23,626 bases of DNA from contig CAAEKI010000125.1 in the NCBI GenBank assembly GCA_900756495.1, positions 1-23,626 on the forward strand, written 5' to 3'. This document shows, piece by piece, positions 14,933 through 22,800 of the stretch (positions are counted from its first letter, which is position 1; each line of letters opens with the position of its first letter). The DNA is from an uncultured Oscillospiraceae bacterium (GTDB lineage Bacteria; Bacillota; Clostridia; Oscillospirales; Oscillospiraceae). Both the position numbers and the translations under genes were made by a program. The notes under the pieces were generated by a model, which did not search any database, was not told the origin of the DNA, and saw only the letters and a program-made list of their open reading frames with translations.

Positions 14933-16416
14933 CAGCGGTGATAGAGCTTGTTTGTCTCGTACTGGGGCTCACAGGTGAGCTGCATGCCCAGCTTCTTATA
15001 AGTCACCGCATCGGCGGGCGAGAGGATGACCGATGCATGGGCCTGACAGCCGCGGAGGGCGGAGAGTTGTCCCAGCGCCTGAGCGGCAAAGGGATCGGTT
15101 GCGGCGCTGATGGCCAGGGCGATAAGTGTCTCGTCGCTGTGGAGCCTGGGATTGGCCGATCCCAGGTGATCCACCTTTACCGCCTGGATGGGTTCGATGG
15201 CCGCCCGGGAGATGAGATGCTTTTCATGTTCAATACCGGCCAGCGCCTTCAGGGCGTTTAGAAGCGTGGCGGAGGAAGCCCCCATCAAGTCCGTGGTCTT
15301 TCCGGTTACCACCTCTCCGTTGGGGAGCTCGATGGCCGCGGCGGGGTTGCCTGTCTCCTCGGCCACCGACAGCGCTGCGGCCACCACCGGACGGATGGAC
15401 GCGTCCACCTTGGCCTGCCGCATCAGCAGCTCCAGCTTATATACCGTGTCATCCCCGCAGCGGCCCTGCCGGCGCTCGCACAGTCCCTCGTAGTACCGCC
15501 GGACAATCTCCTGCCGCGCGGCGGCGCACACTGCGTCGTCATCCACAATGCAGTTGCCCGCCATATTCACCCCCATGTCGGTGGGAGACTGATAGGGACA
15601 GCGGCCCAAAATCTTTTCAAAAATGGCGGAGAGCACCGGGAAGACCTCTACATCCCGGTTGTAGTTCACCGTAGTCTCCCCGTAAGCGCTCAGGTGGAAT
15701 GGGTCGATCATATTTACATCGTTGAGATCAGCGGTGGCCGCCTCGTAGGCCAGGTTTACCGGATGCTTGAGAGGCAGGTTCCAGATGGGAAAGGTCTCAA
15801 ACTTGGCATAGCCCGCCTGTCTGCCCCGCTTGTGCTCATGGTAGAGCTGAGAGAGACACACCGCCATCTTTCCGCTGCCCGGCCCGGGGGCGGTCACCAC
15901 CACCAGGGGTCGAGAGGTCTCTACATAGTCGTTCTTGCCGCAGCCGTCGTCACTGACGATGAGGGAGATATTGTTGGGATAGCCCTGAATGGGATAGTGG
16001 AGGTAGACCCGCAGCCCCAGATCCTCCAGCCGCTTCTTGAAGATGTCGGCGGCACTCTGTCCGGCATACTGGGTCACCACAACGCTGCCCACATAGAGCC
16101 CCTTGGCGCGAAACGCGTCGATCAGGCGGAGCACGTCCACATCGTAAGTAATCCCAAGGTCTCCCCGCACCTTATTTTTCTCAATGTCCGAAGCGCAGAT
16201 GACCACCACAATCTCCGCCTTCTCCCGCAGCTGGCAGAGCATTCTTATCTTACTGTCCGGCTCAAAGCCGGGCAGCACTCGCGAGGCGTGGAAGTCGTCA
16301 AAGAGCTTTCCCCCGAACTCCAGGTAGAGCTTGTCGCCGAATTGAGCTATCCGCTCCATAATGTGATGAGACTGCATCTCCAAATACTTGTTGTTGTCAA
16401 ATCCAATCTTGCTCAT
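14932..16416 (-). CDS. DUF1846 (UPF0371) domain protein
   Basis: A 494-residue protein of the DUF1846 family, widespread in clostridia and of unproven function. The N-terminus (MSKIGFDNNKYLEMQSHHI) is typical. A glycine-rich loop GPGSGK at residues 178-183, within RPLVVVTAPGPGSGKMAVCLSQ, suggests nucleotide binding. Later segments include KFETFPIWNLPLKHPVNLAYEAATADL and NMIDPFHL. The protein has no signal peptide or membrane segments. ATG 16416 is preferred to the upstream in-frame ATG 16425, whose ribosome site would be too close; purine-rich GGGGATGGGGA precedes 16416. Single-gene unit with its own promoter, divergent from the BlaI/M56 operon. Confidence 0.93.
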   Translation of the reverse strand: MSKIGFDNNKYLEMQSHHIMERIAQFGDKLYLEFGGKLFDDFHASRVLPGFEPDSKIRMLCQLREKAEIVVVICASDIEKNKVRGDLGITYDVDVLRLIDAFRAKGLYVGSVVVTQYAGQSAADIFKKRLEDLGLRVYLHYPIQGYPNNISLIVSDDGCGKNDYVETSRPLVVVTAPGPGSGKMAVCLSQLYHEHKRGRQAGYAKFETFPIWNLPLKHPVNLAYEAATADLNDVNMIDPFHLSAYGETTVNYNRDVEVFPVLSAIFEKILGRCPYQSPTDMGVNMAGNCIVDDDAVCAAARQEIVRRYYEGLCERRQGRCGDDTVYKLELLMRQAKVDASIRPVVAAALSVAEETGNPAAAIELPNGEVVTGKTTDLMGASSATLLNALKALAGIEHEKHLISRAAIEPIQAVKVDHLGSANPRLHSDETLIALAISAATDPFAAQALGQLSALRGCQAHASVILSPADAVTYKKLGMQLTCEPQYETNKLYHR

Positions 16417-16455
16417 ATTCCCCATCCCCTGTCACAACATCACAAAAATCAATTC

Positions 16456-16484
16456 AGTATAGCATATTTCGCCTCCCGATCCAA
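16456..16484 (-). promoter_or_regulatory. Extended -10 promoter of the DUF1846 gene
   Basis: On the minus strand TTGGAT (16484-16479) and TATACT (16461-16456) are 17 bp apart, with TG one base upstream of the -10. Transcription would start near 16449, about 33 nt before the ATG. Confidence 0.72.
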
Positions 16485-16507
16485 GTCCGCCCGCGGGAAA
16501 ATTCCCC

Positions 16508-16536
16508 TTGACACCCCCCTCCTACAGGTGTAGTAT
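16508..16536 (+). promoter_or_regulatory. Promoter of the BlaI/M56 operon
   Basis: TTGACA (16508-16513) and TAGTAT (16531-16536) are 17 bp apart. Both the -10 and the transcription start (near 16543) fall inside the long palindrome at 16519-16562. Confidence 0.85.
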
Positions 16537-16562
16537 ATTCGTATATACTACACCTGTAGGAG
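16519..16562. promoter_or_regulatory. BlaI/MecI-type double operator in a 44-bp palindrome
   Basis: Two perfect 20-bp arms (16519-16538 and 16543-16562) flank the centre TCGT. Each arm contains the BlaI/MecI consensus TACA-N2-TGTA: TACAGGTGTA at 16523-16532 and TACACCTGTA at 16549-16558, centre-to-centre 26 bp. The left site overlaps the -10 box and the right one covers the early transcript and the start of the ribosome site. This matches autoregulation by the adjacent BlaI-type gene. Confidence 0.85.
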
Positions 16563-16570
16563 GGTTTGCC

Positions 16571-16936
16571 ATGAGTCTGTCCGATCGGGAGTGGGAGGTA
16601 CTGGGAACCCTGTGGGAGGCGGAGAACGGCCTGACCTTGGGGCAGGCCGCCGACGCGCTGAGACCCTAGACCGGCTGGAGCCGGAACACCGTCCACACCT
16701 ATCTCACCAGAATGGCTGCAAAAGGGCTGGTGACCATCGTCGGGGAAGCCCCTCCCCACCGCTACCGGGCCGCCGTAACTCGTGAGGACTGTGCGGCGGC
16801 CGAGCGCAGGGGGCTTCTGGAGCGGGCCTACCAGGGTTCGGCGGGCAAGTTGGTGGCCGCCTTTGTCCGGGAAAACGGCCTCACGCCCCAGGAGCGCGAG
16901 GAGCTGCGGGCCCTGTTGGACGAGATGGAGGTCTGA
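16571..16936 (+). pseudogene. BlaI/MecI family repressor gene interrupted by an amber codon
   Basis: The frame from ATG 16571 (AGGAGG at 16558-16563, spacing 7) encodes MSLSDREWEVLGTLWEAE and then meets TAG at 16667-16669 (codon 33). After it the same frame continues without any other fault to TGA 16934-16936: TGWSRNTVHTYLTRMAAKGLV and a C-terminal dimerisation region, giving the usual length of about 120 residues. The stop lies between the second helix and the recognition helix of the winged-helix domain, so the 32-residue product cannot bind DNA. Restart at ATG 16712 would lack the recognition helix. Since the rest of the frame is intact, the lesion is recent, a sequencing error, or suppressed. 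A Gln codon CAG changed to TAG is the simplest origin. If real, the operon should be constitutively on unless another BlaI acts on its operators. Confidence 0.85.
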
Positions 16937-16980
16937 GCCCCTGTCCCAATGCCATTTTTACCTGTCAACGGAGGTCCTCT

Positions 16981-18876
16981 ATGGTCAATATCTGGTCTTT
17001 CCTCTGCCAGACACTCACCGCCTCGCTGGTAGCCGCGCTGCTGCTGGTGGTAAAGCGGCTCTTTCTGGACAAGCTCTCCCCCCGGTGGCAGTACGGTATC
17101 TGGGCCGTTCTGGCGCTCCGGCTGCTGCTCCCCGCGGGGCTTGGGGGTCGGTATGTGCTCTTCGACTGGCGGCTCTGGCTGGAGACGGTTAAAACCGCCG
17201 CCGAGCGCCGCCTCCCCTCCGTACTCTCCAGCCCCTTTGCACTGACGGAGGTCTTCGCCCCCATCCCCCTCTTTCCCAACGGCTTTCTCCGGCCGGAGAG
17301 CGTCACCGATCTGCTTTTTTATCTCTATGTGGCGGGGGTTCTCCTGTCCCTGCTGTGGTTTTTTCTTTCTTACCTGCGGCTGCGCCGCTCCCTGCGGGGC
17401 GCGGCTGCTCCGGACGGCGCCGTTCTGGCGCTGCTGGATCAGCTCTGCCGCCGGCACGGCCTGAAGCTCCCCCGCACCGTGGCCGTCCTCCCCGGCGCGG
17501 GGAGCGCCTTTGTATGCGGCCCCTTCAAGTCCGTGCTGATCCTTCCGGCGGGCCGCGCGGTCGATGAAAAGGTGCTCCTCCACGAGCTGCTCCACCTGAA
17601 ATACGGCGACATATGGATCGGCATACTCCTCTGTGTTCTGCGGTGCCTCCACTGGTGCAATCCCCTCATCTGGTACTGCTGCGACCGTGCGCAGAACGAC
17701 TGCGAGTCCCTGTGCGACCAGCGGGTGCTGGAACGGCTGGAGGGCGAGGAGCGCCGGGACTACGGCCGGATCCTCCTCTCCATGGCCGATGACGCCCATG
17801 CCCGCGCCCCCGGGACCTCCTCCATGGCCAACGGCGGGCGCAACATCAAGCGCCGGATCCAGGCTATCGCCCGCTTTAAGCGGTATCCCTCCGGGATGGC
17901 GCTGGCCTCTCTCTGCGTGGCGGCGGTGCTGGCCCTCACCTGTCTGGTGGGAACGACCCCCGCCGCCGCCTTTGATGCCGTCCCCCGGAGTACCAATATG
18001 GCCATGGCCCAAGCCCGGCTCAGCCGCCCCTCCACGCCCGCAGGGGCGCTGGACACCTATGTCAAGGCGGTGCTCTCCGACAACGGGGTGTATCTGGCCG
18101 CCGTCACCCCCCAGGATGAGCAGGGGGCCCTGTGGCGGCAGCTGGAGGGGGCGGACGGCTTTCATCTGGGGCTGAGCGCCCCTCTGGAGGACAGCGGCTG
18201 CCCTTGGATCCGCTCAAACCGCGTCACCCGATATCAGGCTCAGTGGCAGGTGCTCAACCTTCTGCCTGACGGGCAAGGCGGCTATCGGGGCCTGCTGGTG
18301 CTCCGCCCTGCGGGCGGCGAGGCCCCTCTGCTGGGGCAGACGGTCCGGATCTGTCCCCAGGATCGGGACTGGACGGTGCTGCCGGAGACCCCCCTTGAGC
18401 CGCTGGAGACCAAATCCTGGTCCCCTGTGGGCGACGCCAGCCTGCCCTCCATAACCTACATCGCCCAAGCCGGCGGCCTGCGGTTTGAGATTGAGCTTCA
18501 GTACAGCCTGGGTGTGGACAACAGACAGATCCAGGACGGCAGCGCCCTCTCCCTTTTGGGACAGACGGCGCTGGATCCCCTCCCCAGGCCGGACACCCCC
18601 TTCACCGACTACGAGTACGCTGCGGGCGGCCGGGCCTGCGACCTCACCGGCGCTGCTGTGACCCTGAGCCGGGTACAGCTGACGCCCCTGTCCACCGATG
18701 GGAGCGCCGGAGGCAGCAGCACCACGTTGAGCCTGCCCATCCGCACCAGCGGGGGCGGCGGCTTTTCCTCCGGGCAGGGCGTGGGGCTGGACTGTGCCGC
18801 CGCCCTGTCCCTGTCGTTTACCTATCGGGGTCTGAGCTATTCCTGCGTCGCTCTGCCGGAAGGAGGCCTGCCGTGA
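16981..18876 (+). CDS. BlaR1-like M56 family membrane metallopeptidase with novel sensor region
   Basis: A 631-residue membrane protein. Three N-terminal membrane segments (about 12-27, 38-54, 108-131) precede the cytoplasmic zinc peptidase: HELLH at 201-205, a third ligand in NDCESLCD (Glu242), and HWCNPLIW between them. A fourth membrane segment (about 304-324) exports a roughly 300-residue C-terminal domain. BlaR1 has a penicillin-binding sensor with SxxK, SxN and KTG motifs there; these were not seen, so the signal is probably not a beta-lactam. In the family, ligand binding activates the peptidase, which cleaves BlaI. It lies 44 bp after the BlaI-like gene, with ACGGAGG about 8 bases before the ATG, and overlaps the next gene by 4 bp. 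With its BlaI partner broken, its role here may be reduced. Confidence 0.9.
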   Translation: MVNIWSFLCQTLTASLVAALLLVVKRLFLDKLSPRWQYGIWAVLALRLLLPAGLGGRYVLFDWRLWLETVKTAAERRLPSVLSSPFALTEVFAPIPLFPNGFLRPESVTDLLFYLYVAGVLLSLLWFFLSYLRLRRSLRGAAAPDGAVLALLDQLCRRHGLKLPRTVAVLPGAGSAFVCGPFKSVLILPAGRAVDEKVLLHELLHLKYGDIWIGILLCVLRCLHWCNPLIWYCCDRAQNDCESLCDQRVLERLEGEERRDYGRILLSMADDAHARAPGTSSMANGGRNIKRRIQAIARFKRYPSGMALASLCVAAVLALTCLVGTTPAAAFDAVPRSTNMAMAQARLSRPSTPAGALDTYVKAVLSDNGVYLAAVTPQDEQGALWRQLEGADGFHLGLSAPLEDSGCPWIRSNRVTRYQAQWQVLNLLPDGQGGYRGLLVLRPAGGEAPLLGQTVRICPQDRDWTVLPETPLEPLETKSWSPVGDASLPSITYIAQAGGLRFEIELQYSLGVDNRQIQDGSALSLLGQTALDPLPRPDTPFTDYEYAAGGRACDLTGAAVTLSRVQLTPLSTDGSAGGSSTTLSLPIRTSGGGGFSSGQGVGLDCAAALSLSFTYRGLSYSCVALPEGGLP

Positions 18877-19436
18877 ATCGCGCCGGTATCTACTATGGCC
18901 TGACCAAAATTGCCTGGGCCTTCGTGCTTCTTTATATCGACATCAGCCTGGGTACCCTCAACCTCCTCCCAGACTGGGCGGGCTATCTGCTGATCTGGCA
19001 GGCCATCTCCCTGCTCTCCGGCGAGCGCCGGGCTCTGGAGCTGCTCAGGCCCTTCTGCCTGGGGCTTGGCCTCTGGTCTGCGGCCGACTGGCTCCTCACC
19101 CTGTTCAGCCGTTCCCTCTCTGCGGGGTTCCTGCCCCTGAGCGTAGTGGTTAGGGTGGTGTCCATCTATTTCTCCTTTCAGCTGCTCACCGATCTGGCCG
19201 CCCTGGCGGAACAACACCAGGGCGAGGGCTGGACCCTGGATCGGAAACTGCGCTTTTGCCGGAGCGTAACGGCGGTGCTCTCGGTGATCCCCTTTCTCCC
19301 CCTCCCATGGAAGGACGGTGTCATGCTGGTGCCGTCCCTCCTGCTGATTCTCTGTCAGGCGGCTGTCTCCATCCTGATCCTCTACTACCTGTTCAGCCTG
19401 CGGAAGTTCTTCCGGGAATCCGACCAGGCCCCCTGA
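18873..19436 (+). CDS. Hypothetical membrane protein of the BlaI/M56 operon
   Basis: A 187-residue membrane protein starting at GTG 18873, whose GTGA overlaps the M56 gene stop, so translation is coupled. Five to six hydrophobic segments are visible: near 14-31 (WAFVLLYIDISLGTLNLL), 34-50, 62-80, 85-105, 131-146 and 152-177, ending in a charged RKFFRE tail. No family was recognised, though WAGYLLIWQAI resembles a small clostridial membrane-protein family found beside M56 genes. It is the last gene of the unit, followed by a strong terminator. It is a candidate target or effector of the M56 signalling pathway, because the operon has no enzyme or efflux gene. Confidence 0.82.
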   Translation: MNRAGIYYGLTKIAWAFVLLYIDISLGTLNLLPDWAGYLLIWQAISLLSGERRALELLRPFCLGLGLWSAADWLLTLFSRSLSAGFLPLSVVVRVVSIYFSFQLLTDLAALAEQHQGEGWTLDRKLRFCRSVTAVLSVIPFLPLPWKDGVMLVPSLLLILCQAAVSILILYYLFSLRKFFRESDQAP

Positions 19437-19443
19437 AACGAGC

Positions 19444-19474
19444 AAGGCCCGCGGCTGATGCCGCGGGCCTTTTT
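19444..19474. terminator. Terminator after the BlaI/M56 operon
   Basis: AAGGCCCGCGGC (19444-19455) pairs with 19460-19471 around TGAT and is followed by TTTTT on the plus strand. It lies between convergent genes; on the minus strand the stem is followed by TTGCTCGTTT, so it may also end the MmgE/PrpD transcript less efficiently. Confidence 0.9.
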
Positions 19475-19494
19475 GAGGGGGTTGAGGGTATCTC

Positions 19495-20901
19495 TCACAG
19501 ACAGAGCTGTTCGATCACTTTGGTCACATCATCCACCTGCTCCAGATCCATCAGCAGGCGGCAGGCCTCATCCGCCTTGCCGGCGGGCAGGATGCGGGAG
19601 GCGTTGTCCTTGAACTTGGCGATGAGCTCCTCGTCGCTGAAGGAGGTGGAGGGGTCGTCGGTGACGGTGCCCTTGATGATGCTCCGCTCGGCCTGAAAGA
19701 CCTGGCCGCGGGCCTTGACCTCCACGGCGGAGATCCGGGCGTCCACGTTCTTCTCCAGCGCGTTTACGTAAGAGGGGTGGGGCTCGAAAGTGACCTTCTC
19801 CATGAAGGCGCGGATCTCCGGGTTGTTCATGGTCTCATAGTCCTGCCAGCGGGCGCCCGGCTTGAGGCCGAAGGCCATAACCGACATATTGTAGGCCACA
19901 TTGAACTGAAGATCCAGCTGGTTTTCCATATAGGGGCTGTGGAAGACGGGCTCCACACAGGTGGCCTCCAGATAGGCGTGGATGCTCTCGATCTCATCGT
20001 GGCGGAGGTGGTTCTCCTCCAGGATGGCCTTCAGGCAGTCCAGGCCGCCGTGCATCATGCGGCAGCAGGGGTACTGCTTGATGGGAATTTTGGTGATAAA
20101 ACGCCACTTCTCCCCCATGCTGTCCACCACCGCGTCGGGATCCCAGCGGCTGGCGCCGGAGAAGCGCCAATAGCCGTACTCCCCGTCCAGCACGGAGACG
20201 TCGCCCCGGTGGCCCGCCTTGACCAGATAGGGAGCGGTGATGGAGGTCTGGGCCGCCCAGCCGGCCATGAGGTATTTGCCGGTGTTGGTGGGCAGGTCCT
20301 TGTGCATGATGCTCTGGGTCTGTACCGGAGAGATGAGGCCCGCCAGCCCCAGGGCCTGGGCCGTCTGCCCGCTGCTGAAGCGCTCCAGCTTGGCGACGCC
20401 GGTGGCGCCGCCGAAGACGGCGCTGCTGTGCCCGGTCACCGGAGGCAGAGAGGTCTTGCCGTCCTTGACGTCGCGGTAGGAGCCCAGGGCCATACCCACC
20501 CGCATCCCCACCTCAAAGGCCAGGGCGCAGGCGGTGATGAGATCTTTGCCGCTGGAGCGGTTCATCTCCGCGGCGGCCAGGGCGGGGGGCACCACAAAGG
20601 GGGGCAGGTGCTTGCCCGAGGCGTCGTAGTCCAGGGCGTTGATACTCTCTCCGTTGGCAAAGGCGGCGCCGGCGGCGCATGTCTTTTCGCCCAGGCCCAG
20701 TATGGTGGCCTGAGGGGCTCCGCCGTACAGGCTCCGGACGTACTCCACGCCCCACTTGCCCTTGTCGGCGGTCACGCCGGCCAGCGCGCAGCCGATGGAA
20801 TCCAGCAGCAGCCGCTTGGTCTCGTGGATCACACGCTCCGGAATGTCTTCAAAATTGGTGCGGTCAATAAAGTCTGCTAATTTGGTAATGGTTGTAGCCA
20901 C
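19495..20901 (-). CDS. MmgE/PrpD family protein (paralogue 2)
   Basis: A 468-residue MmgE/PrpD member starting at GTG 20901; AAGGAGG lies 9 bases upstream (20911-20917), which rules out the longer in-frame ATG at 20946. Features: KRLLLDSIGCALAGV at about 29-43, GHSSAVFGGATGVAKL, KYLMAGWAAQTSITAPYL and IKQYPCCRMMHGGLDC. The active-site segment differs from paralogue 1: instead of DMDDGHMLANGHPGV it reads DYDASGKHLPPFVVPP (91-106), so it lacks the Asp-Asp and the HPG. A different reaction or substrate is likely. It is 138 bp downstream of the SLC13-type transporter on the same strand, with an inter-gene hairpin at 20954-20984 and no clear separate promoter, so the two probably share a transcript and handle the same imported acid. 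Confidence 0.9.
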   Translation of the reverse strand: MATTITKLADFIDRTNFEDIPERVIHETKRLLLDSIGCALAGVTADKGKWGVEYVRSLYGGAPQATILGLGEKTCAAGAAFANGESINALDYDASGKHLPPFVVPPALAAAEMNRSSGKDLITACALAFEVGMRVGMALGSYRDVKDGKTSLPPVTGHSSAVFGGATGVAKLERFSSGQTAQALGLAGLISPVQTQSIMHKDLPTNTGKYLMAGWAAQTSITAPYLVKAGHRGDVSVLDGEYGYWRFSGASRWDPDAVVDSMGEKWRFITKIPIKQYPCCRMMHGGLDCLKAILEENHLRHDEIESIHAYLEATCVEPVFHSPYMENQLDLQFNVAYNMSVMAFGLKPGARWQDYETMNNPEIRAFMEKVTFEPHPSYVNALEKNVDARISAVEVKARGQVFQAERSIIKGTVTDDPSTSFSDEELIAKFKDNASRILPAGKADEACRLLMDLEQVDDVTKVIEQLCL

Positions 20902-20953
20902 TATCTGACACCTCCTTGGGGATATGGGCCAAATGCCCCCCCGCATTTCAGCA

Positions 20954-20984
20954 CGGAGCGGCCCGCCGCTGGCAGGCCGCTCCG
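20954..20984 (-). other. Inter-gene hairpin in the transporter/MmgE transcript
   Basis: CGGAGCGGCC (20954-20963) pairs with GGCCGCTCCG (20975-20984) around an 11-nt loop, with a further partly paired CCCCGC/GCGGGG layer outside. No T-run follows on the minus strand, so it is probably an mRNA-stabilising or partial attenuation structure between the two genes, not a full terminator. Confidence 0.5.
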
Positions 20985-21039
20985 CACGCGGGGACTCTCG
21001 CCCGTTCTACGATGGGATAAACTGATGGGGATACTTGAT

Positions 21040-22497
21040 TTAGAGCATACCGCGGTAGACCACGCTCACCAGACCCACGCCCACGACGCCGACCAGAATC
21101 AGCATGACGATGAGGTGGATCAGTCCGGAGCGGAAGTAGTGCTTAAATTCTACCACATCCGTCTGGCCATAGCCATAGGCATTTGCGGCGGTGGCGGAGG
21201 GCAGCCAGCAGGCGAGGTTGGTGGAGAAGGCGATCAGCAGGGTGAGGCCCTCCAGGCTGACCCCCTTGGGGAGCACGCTGCCCATCATGCACAGGCCGGT
21301 GACCACCAGGGAGGAGGCGATGGCGTTGTTCATGAACTGGGTCAGGATGCCGGTGGCGATGACCAGGATAAAGAGGAAGAGGAACGGTGACAGGCCGGTC
21401 AGGCCGCCGAGGGTGGATTCGATAAGGGCGGTGATGCCCACTTCCTCGTCCCCCAGAGCATTGACCATGGGGAACATGGCGGCCAGCAGGAGGAGCACGT
21501 CCCAGTTCACATGCTTGGCGATATCCTTCATCTTCACCAGGGGCTGCCCGTTGCGGCGGACCACCAGCATGATGGCCAGCACCAGGAAGGCGCAGCCGGT
21601 GGAGCCCAGCACCCCGAAGACGGGGAAGCTCTTGGACACGAAGCCGGGGATAATCATGGCGACGCACAGGGCGATGACGAACTTGACGGCGGTCTTCTGG
21701 TCCTGATTCAGCTTGGCCTCGTTGGCGTCCACCAGGGGGGCGTTGGCCAGGCAGGAGAAGTCCACCCGCAGGATGAACTTGTTGGTCAGCAGGACGGAGA
21801 AGATGAGGATCAGGGTCAGGGGCAGGCCCACGGCGGTATAGCGCAGAGGGCTCCAGTCCACGCCGGTGGCGGCGGTGAAGACGCCCATGCGGGAGATGGC
21901 CTGATCCTTGATGGGCAGGATCAGGGAGGACACCATGCCCACCAGCACCGTCTCGTGCATCAGTACGCTGGCCTCCTTGGAGCGGGGCTCCAGATCGGTC
22001 CGGTTGCACATCTCACGGACGAACTCCACGAAGAACAGTACGCTCAGCCACTTCTGGCTCACCACGTTCACCAGGGTAATGGCCAGGAAGTAGAAGGTCA
22101 TGAACAGGTAGGGGCGGCCCCGCAGAGACTTGCGGCTGAGCATGAAGTTGACGATTTTCCCGTTCAGGCCCACGTTTTCAATGAAGGCGGCGATGAGGAA
22201 CAGGATGATGATGAGGCCCACGGTGGAATTGCCGAAGCCGTTCTTCATAACCCCGTTGATATTGGTGTAATCGGTCATGGCCAGGGCCACCATGCTGAAC
22301 ACACTCGGCATGGCCAGGCCCAGGGTCAGCCAGCCGAAGACCGTGCCCAGGAACACGCCCACGACCTGCATCCCCATTTCGCTGATGCCCGGAATCTGCG
22401 GCAGGAACCGGAAGCCGAACATCAGCACAAGCATCACGACGACCTTGACCGCGAAGCTTGTGGTCGATTGTCCTTTCTTTACTAATGTATTCGCCAT
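21040..22497 (-). CDS. SLC13/DASS family sodium:carboxylate symporter-like permease
   Basis: A 485-residue polytopic membrane protein with about 11-12 hydrophobic segments. DASS-like polar motifs in two repeats are visible: GFGNSTVGLI (about 87-96) in the first and FMNNAIASSLVVTG followed by STNLACWLPSATAANAYGYG in the second, near the substrate and sodium sites of the family. Members import di- or tricarboxylates (succinate, malate, citrate) or sulfate with sodium. ATG 22497 is chosen because GAGAGGAG lies 10 bases upstream and it gives MANTLVKKGQ; the upstream in-frame ATG at 22518 overlaps that site. First gene of the leftward unit with MmgE/PrpD paralogue 2, and divergent from a GntR/UTRA regulator, which probably senses the imported acid or a product of it. 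Confidence 0.88.
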   Translation of the reverse strand: MANTLVKKGQSTTSFAVKVVVMLVLMFGFRFLPQIPGISEMGMQVVGVFLGTVFGWLTLGLAMPSVFSMVALAMTDYTNINGVMKNGFGNSTVGLIIILFLIAAFIENVGLNGKIVNFMLSRKSLRGRPYLFMTFYFLAITLVNVVSQKWLSVLFFVEFVREMCNRTDLEPRSKEASVLMHETVLVGMVSSLILPIKDQAISRMGVFTAATGVDWSPLRYTAVGLPLTLILIFSVLLTNKFILRVDFSCLANAPLVDANEAKLNQDQKTAVKFVIALCVAMIIPGFVSKSFPVFGVLGSTGCAFLVLAIMLVVRRNGQPLVKMKDIAKHVNWDVLLLLAAMFPMVNALGDEEVGITALIESTLGGLTGLSPFLFLFILVIATGILTQFMNNAIASSLVVTGLCMMGSVLPKGVSLEGLTLLIAFSTNLACWLPSATAANAYGYGQTDVVEFKHYFRSGLIHLIVMLILVGVVGVGLVSVVYRGML

Positions 22498-22551
22498 GTT
22501 TTTGACACTCCTCTCCACAATTGTTTTCTAACACATCCTAGGAATGTTTGA

Positions 22552-22581
22552 ATCATACTCTTTTCATATTATGTTAGTCAA
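22552..22581 (-). promoter_or_regulatory. Promoter of the transporter/MmgE operon
   Basis: On the minus strand TTGACT (22581-22576) and TATGAT (22557-22552) are 18 bp apart, predicting transcription from near 22545 and a leader of about 48 nt. Confidence 0.7.
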
Positions 22582-22654
22582 TAGTTTTTTGCCTTTTCTC
22601 CGATTCATCCAATCTAGTCATTTCTTTTTTATTTACTTTTCACATAAACTCTTC

Positions 22655-22669
22655 CATTTATATGAAATG
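22655..22669. promoter_or_regulatory. Inverted repeat CATTT-N5-AAATG
   Basis: Two perfect 5-bp arms around ATATG, about 75 bp upstream of the transporter -35 box and 41 bp upstream of the regulator -35 box. It shares the ATTT/AAAT character of the next repeat, so the two may be sites for the same regulator; AT-rich chance symmetry is possible. Confidence 0.35.
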
Positions 22670-22675
22670 ATATAG

Positions 22676-22699
22676 AAATGTTTTGTTTAAAAAACATTT
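22676..22699. promoter_or_regulatory. 24-bp inverted repeat, candidate GntR operator
   Basis: AAATGTTTT (22676-22684) and AAAACATTT (22691-22699) are perfect 9-bp arms around GTTTAA. It ends 10 bp before the regulator's -35 box and lies upstream of the divergent promoter, fitting an operator or activator site for the adjacent GntR-type protein. Confidence 0.55.
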
Positions 22700-22709
22700 T
22701 GATTCCCCG

Positions 22710-22738
22710 TTGACAATTTAAAAAATATATGGTATCTT
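22710..22738 (+). promoter_or_regulatory. Promoter of the GntR-type regulator gene
   Basis: TTGACA (22710-22715) and TATCTT (22733-22738) are 17 bp apart, with TG-rich TATATGG before the -10. Transcription from near 22745 excludes the in-frame start at 22729 and gives a leader of about 56 nt. Confidence 0.72.
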
Positions 22739-22800
22739 TAATTTATCAAACATTCGCATCCACTCTTCCATATGAATTTAAACATAAACGAGGTGTCCCC

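Larger units (their letters stand above)
22498..22800. other. Divergent control region between the transporter and the GntR-type regulator
   Basis: This AT-rich 303-bp gap has no gene. It contains promoters for both directions (22552-22581 minus, 22710-22738 plus) and two inverted repeats at 22655-22669 and 22676-22699 between them. Its base composition is sharply more AT-rich than the flanking genes. Confidence 0.75.

Noticed and set aside
16712..16936. Independent small gene from ATG 16712
   Set aside because: It is the 3' part of the BlaI-type frame after the amber codon, with no ribosome site of its own.
21143..22485. Long open frames antisense or out of frame with the SLC13 and other GC-rich genes
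   Set aside because: They are His/Gly/Gln-rich shadows in high-GC coding DNA without ribosome sites or family signatures.
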